Source: CAVXYG01 sp963766005
Lineage (GTDB): Bacteria; Actinomycetota; Actinomycetes; S36-B12; GCA-2699445
DNA length: 64,000 nucleotides
Reading direction: 5' to 3'
Assembly (NCBI GenBank): GCA_963766005.1
Contig: CAVXYG010000008.1
Coordinates: forward strand, 62,001 to 126,000
The translations under genes were made by a program, and so were the position numbers. The notes under the pieces are model-generated. The model was given only the letters and a program-made list of their open reading frames with translations. It had not been told where the DNA came from and ran no database searches. This document shows positions 60,798 through 64,000 of the stretch, piece by piece; the stretch's first letter is position 1; every line of letters begins with the position of its first letter.

Positions 60798-61868
60798 ATG
60801 GACTTGTCGATGTTCCCGACACGGCTGCTGCTCCGCTGGGAGCTCGGTGTCCGAGTCCTGGTGGCACTGGCGGTCCCGTTGCTCGTTTCCTCCCTGTTCG
60901 GGGGGATCCTGTCCGGACTGCTGACCGCAGTCGTCGCCGCCGCCGTGTCGACCTCGTATGCAGGGCCCGACGCCGGGTCCTTGAAGTGGTCGACGTTCTC
61001 CGCCTTCGGCTCGGTGGTGGCCGCTATCGGTGGCATCTACTTCGGCTCGTCGGCAAGCCCCGTGCAGCTGGTGCTGGTCTTCGCGCTCTACACCGTGTTC
61101 GGCGCCATGCTGCTGGCTGGACTGACGACGCAGTTGGCGTTCACGCCGGTCGCGACGCTGGGCCTGGTCACTATCGTTCTGTCGTCCGGTGTGTTGACCT
61201 GGCAGACCGTGCTCCAGATCGTGCTCGGGGCGGCGTGGGGGCTGCTCCTCATCGTGGTCCTGCCGCGGTGGTCCGGGTGGCCGAGATTGCCGCTGCCCCC
61301 GGGCGCGCTGGACCCGGATACCCGGTTGCTGCGACGCATGGTCCGACGCCCGCGGCTGACGGACTGGGGATTTCCCCTGCTCCTGGGGGCGCTGGCCGCT
61401 GCCGTACTCCTCGTGGCCGCCCTGCTGGACGACAACTCGCGACCCTATTGGGCCGTGCTCGGCTTGGTGGCTGTGCTCGGCCCGGCGCGACGGCAGACCG
61501 TCGACGCCGGCGGGCAGGTCGTGGCGGCGACGGTGGTCGGTGTGCTGATCGGAATCCTGCTGCTGCAGGCACCGCTGCCCGGCGAGGCGCTCGCGGCCGT
61601 GTGCATGTTCTGCGGCGCCGGCGGCGTCCTGGTGCTCCTCACCAACCCGGTGGTCTCGCGGGTGCTGCTGACGGTGCTCATCGTCGGGATGGTCGCGCTC
61701 CTGACGGGCGCCGATCCCGGCGATGTCGGAGGCCAGCGACTCATCGAGACCGTGGTGGGCGCGGCTGCCGGACTGCTCGCCGCCGGCGCAGCGGAGTACC
61801 TCGCGATCCGGCTGGAGGAGGAGCACGAGGAGCCCGAACTCCAGGAGGACCTGGAGCCGGACGCCTAG
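60798..61868 (+). CDS. FUSC-like (aromatic-acid exporter type) membrane protein
   Basis: A 356-residue protein with two blocks of about five transmembrane helices separated by a polar stretch (~residues 155-190), and an acidic tail (EEEHEEPELQEDLEPDA). SRPYWAVLGLVAVLGPARRQTV is like the FUSC/YccS repeat. An efflux function is inferred from the family only. No neighbour suggests a substrate. Confidence 0.68.
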   Translation: MDLSMFPTRLLLRWELGVRVLVALAVPLLVSSLFGGILSGLLTAVVAAAVSTSYAGPDAGSLKWSTFSAFGSVVAAIGGIYFGSSASPVQLVLVFALYTVFGAMLLAGLTTQLAFTPVATLGLVTIVLSSGVLTWQTVLQIVLGAAWGLLLIVVLPRWSGWPRLPLPPGALDPDTRLLRRMVRRPRLTDWGFPLLLGALAAAVLLVAALLDDNSRPYWAVLGLVAVLGPARRQTVDAGGQVVAATVVGVLIGILLLQAPLPGEALAAVCMFCGAGGVLVLLTNPVVSRVLLTVLIVGMVALLTGADPGDVGGQRLIETVVGAAAGLLAAGAAEYLAIRLEEEHEEPELQEDLEPDA

Positions 61869-62116
61869 GCGGAGGAGTGCATGCCGCGACGCGGCAGTGA
61901 TGTCGGGGCAGGGTGGTGCGCTGCCGACGCCGGTCGCCCGCACATGCCTCGATGCGCCCCGTCAGTGCGGGTCCAACCCCGCGGGCGGGCCGTGGCTGCT
62001 CCCGGCACCGAGTCCGGCGAGGGTAGCTGCGCCGATTCCGGGGGATCCGGGGCCAGGCCCGCCGTCATGGCCAGCTGTGCTGGCGGCATCCGCCCGCCTC
62101 GCCTCGGGTGCGACGC

Positions 62117-63010
62117 CTACCCGGCGAACAACGTGTCCGTGTCGGCGCGATGGAAGCCGATCCCTTCGTACAGGTGCACGGCCGCGGCGTTGACGGCGTC
62201 CACGTAGAGCAGCGCTGTCCTCGCGCCGACCGAGCGCAGATGCCCCAGACCGTGCAGGGCGAGCGCACGGGCGAGGCCTCGTCCCCGGTGGGCGGGCAGC
62301 ACGCCGAGGACGTAGATCTCGCCGAGCGGCTCGGGCGGGTGCAGCTTGGTCCAGTGGAAGCCGGCGAGCTGGAGTTCGCCTTCGGCCTGGGCGAGGAAGA
62401 ACCCCGCCGGGTCGAACCAGCTCTGCGAGATCCGCGACTGCAGATCCGTCTGCGTCCAACTGCCCTGATCGGGCAGGTCGGTGAACGCCGCAGCGTTGGC
62501 CCGCAGGAACGCGGCATCGTCCCTGCCTGGCTCGAACGTGCGCAGGCGGTAGCCCGGGGGCGGATTGCCTGCGGGCAGTGCGTGGTCCAGACCCATCCGC
62601 ATCTGATGCAGCCGCCGCTGCGCCCGCATGCCCATGGCCTGCGCGAACTGCGCCGTCGCCGAGTCGGAGCCGTGTGCCCAGATCGAGACCTGCGCCGGCG
62701 CCACAAGTCCTTGCATCGCGCCGAGCACGGCCTCGCCCACCCCGTGACGGCGGGCATCTGGGCGCACTGCGAGTTCGGCCAGCATGGCGCGGGGGCCCGA
62801 GGCGGTGGTCAGACAGCCGTAGCCGACAAGTCCGTCGGACTGCACGGCCAGGACGTGCCGGAGCTCGCCGGCGCGCGAAGCGGGGCGCAGCTCGAGCAGC
62901 GTCTCCGCCGACACCGGGGGCCGTCCATCGGCAGCTGCAGCGGCGGCGATCAGGTCCAGCACCTCGGTCCACTCGCCCTGGGCGAGGACGTCGGTCGCGC
63001 GGACGATCAC
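62117..63010 (-). CDS. mshD: Mycothiol synthase
   Basis: A 297-residue double-GNAT acetyltransferase that acetylates Cys-GlcN-Ins to finish mycothiol. N-terminal GNAT half: MLAELAVRPDARRHGVGEAVL; C-terminal catalytic half: LGEIYVLGVLPAHRGRGLARAL and LYVDAVNAAAVHLYEGIGF, the hallmark end of MshD. GTG 63010 overlaps the glnR stop (GTGA). Confirms mycothiol-based redox buffering and actinomycete origin. Confidence 0.93.
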   Translation of the reverse strand: MIVRATDVLAQGEWTEVLDLIAAAAAADGRPPVSAETLLELRPASRAGELRHVLAVQSDGLVGYGCLTTASGPRAMLAELAVRPDARRHGVGEAVLGAMQGLVAPAQVSIWAHGSDSATAQFAQAMGMRAQRRLHQMRMGLDHALPAGNPPPGYRLRTFEPGRDDAAFLRANAAAFTDLPDQGSWTQTDLQSRISQSWFDPAGFFLAQAEGELQLAGFHWTKLHPPEPLGEIYVLGVLPAHRGRGLARALALHGLGHLRSVGARTALLYVDAVNAAAVHLYEGIGFHRADTDTLFAG

Positions 63011-63786
63011 CCGGGACCGCCGGCCGTCCCGTCGGCCGGTTGCGGCGCGAGGTCGACTTCGTCCGCTGAGGAGCCGGCCTTCGCCGCGGTCGTGGTGTCA
63101 TCCCCCTCCCGCTGCGGGACGAAGCGGTAGCCGACGTTGCGCACGGTTCCGATCAAGCCGTCGTACTCCAGGCCGAGCTTGGCGCGCAGCCGGCGCACAT
63201 GGACATCGACCGTGCGCGTCCCGCCGTAGTAGTCGTAGCCCCACACCTCCTGCAGCAGTTGGGAACGTGTGAAGACCCGGCCAGGGTGCTGGGCCAGGAA
63301 TTTCAGCAGCTCGAACTCCTTGAAGGTCAGGTCGAGCCCGCGACTGCCGACCCGCGAGGAGTACGCGGCCTCGTCGATGACGAGGTCCCCGCGGCGGATC
63401 TCGGTCGACACGGCGCTGTCGGAATCCAGCGCGGCGGCGTGCAGCGCCCCGACCGCGAGTCGCAGCCGGGCCTCGATCTCCGCCGGACCGGCGTGGCAGA
63501 GCAGCACATCATCCATGCCCCAGTCCGACTGGAGGGCGGACAATCCGCCCTCGGTCACGATGAGCAGCACCGGCGCCGTGGCTCCCGTGGTTCGGATGAA
63601 GCGGCACAGCGAGCGGGCTTGCGGCAGGCTCCGGGAGCCGTCGACCAGCAGCGCGTCGTGGGGCGGTGCGTCGAGCAGCACACCGGCCTCCGCCGGGAGG
63701 ACCCGCACTTGGTGGGTGAGCAGTTCCAGGGAGGGCAGGGCGTCGGCCGCAGGCCCGGCCAGCGAGGTGAGGAGCAACAGCCTCAT
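63007..63786 (-). CDS. glnR: GlnR-type orphan response regulator
   Basis: A 259-residue OmpR-fold regulator. The receiver-like domain (LLLLTSLAGPAADALPSLEL, HDALLVDGSRSLPQARSLCR, WGMDDVLLCHAGPAEIEARL) fits GlnR, which acts without a cognate kinase. The winged helix has LLQEVWGYDYYGGTRTVDVHVRRLRAKLG and VRNVGYRFV. Nitrogen-assimilation regulator. ATG 63786 has AAGGGGG upstream. The glnR-mshD order is conserved in mycobacteria. The disordered C-terminal tail is ~30 residues. Confidence 0.9.
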   Translation of the reverse strand: MRLLLLTSLAGPAADALPSLELLTHQVRVLPAEAGVLLDAPPHDALLVDGSRSLPQARSLCRFIRTTGATAPVLLIVTEGGLSALQSDWGMDDVLLCHAGPAEIEARLRLAVGALHAAALDSDSAVSTEIRRGDLVIDEAAYSSRVGSRGLDLTFKEFELLKFLAQHPGRVFTRSQLLQEVWGYDYYGGTRTVDVHVRRLRAKLGLEYDGLIGTVRNVGYRFVPQREGDDTTTAAKAGSSADEVDLAPQPADGTAGGPG

Positions 63787-63935
63787 CCGGCACGCCCCCT
63801 TCTCGTGATCCGCTCCTACGATAACGCCCCGACATGTCGGGGGCTCCGGGTGAGCAACGACCCGGGAAGGCTGCATCATGGAATCCCGTGCCAGTTCGCG
63901 GTGTTAGGGCATTGCACGGCAGAAGGAGCAGCTTC

Positions 63936-64000
63936 GTGGAAAGCGGATTGGTGGTACTGGTCGCATCGCTCGCGGTCGCGACGGCGTTCGGCCTGTGGCG
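63936..64000 (+). CDS. Start of a membrane-anchored protein, probably thioredoxin-like (cut by window edge)
   Basis: Only 21 codons are visible: ESGLVVLVASLAVATAFGLW, an N-terminal transmembrane segment. GTG 63936 has AAGGAG 7 nt upstream. Divergent from glnR, where mycobacteria carry a thioredoxin-like gene with a similar N-terminus; identity is inferred from that position. Confidence 0.55.
   Translation, partial: MESGLVVLVASLAVATAFGLW

Noticed and set aside
1..64000. tRNA, rRNA or prophage/insertion-sequence genes
   Set aside because: No T-loop/acceptor arrangement, rRNA-like stretch, transposase, integrase or phage structural motif was found by eye.

Overview
The window is a very GC-rich, densely coded chromosomal segment from an actinomycete (Actinomycetota). 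The lineage call rests on marker genes: mycothiol synthase (mshD), Lsr2, an orphan GlnR-type regulator, a GT4-type glycogen synthase divergent from glgC, a DUF3180 gene behind folK, a bacterial UBP zinc-finger protein, and the orders ppa-dacB-metalloprotease-tilS-hpt-ftsH-folEPBK, panC-nadB-nadC-coaX-lysS, ppk-CHAD-mutT1 and glnR-mshD. I cannot name a genus. No prophage, insertion sequence, CRISPR array, rRNA or tRNA was recognised.

Layout. 1-4201: cyclase fragment, flavoprotein disulfide reductase, UBP zinc finger, and a response-regulator/thioredoxin-reductase fusion without the redox CxxC. 4416-13275: lipoprotein hydrolase, SDR, Bax-inhibitor-like protein, CPA2 antiporter, S1C protease and a small-peptide/cupin/oxidoreductase operon, separated by the window's longest gene-free, repeat-bearing gaps. 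13361-21755: BrkB-like protein, acyl-CoA dehydrogenase with kinase-like partner, TRIC-type channel, lactate dehydrogenase, lipase-like protein, DUF2505 and CPBP proteins. 21285-32107: pyrophosphatase, D-Ala-D-Ala carboxypeptidase, metalloprotease, tilS, hpt, ftsH and the folate operon. 32205-37637: osmoprotectant ABC transporter, interrupted by a DUF4097-DUF2089-DUF1232 operon. 37913-47615: two PH-domain proteins, DUF2520, panC, nadB, nadC, coaX, lysS, argA-type acetyltransferase, lsr2. 47681-51471: SDR, glgA/glgC, small P-loop kinase. 51661-64000: polyphosphate kinase, CHAD protein, mutT1, pstSCAB, Dabb, FUSC-like protein, mshD, glnR and the start of a thioredoxin-like gene.

Together the right third joins carbon storage (glycogen), phosphate storage and uptake (polyphosphate, Pst), nitrogen control (GlnR) and redox buffering (mycothiol). 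The central part makes NAD, CoA and folate cofactors. Genes in operons commonly overlap by ATGA, GTGA or TGATG.

Two window-wide observations matter most. First, at least 17 genes have a TAnnnT hexamer ending 4 to 7 nt (nearly always 6 or 7) before the start codon, the expected arrangement for leaderless mRNAs. Second, seven frame breaks in five otherwise intact conserved genes (DUF4097 gene, PH-domain gene, lysS three times, glgA, ppk) are each repaired by removing a single base. This points to insertion-type sequence errors rather than real pseudogenes, and it also explains one apparent gene fusion.
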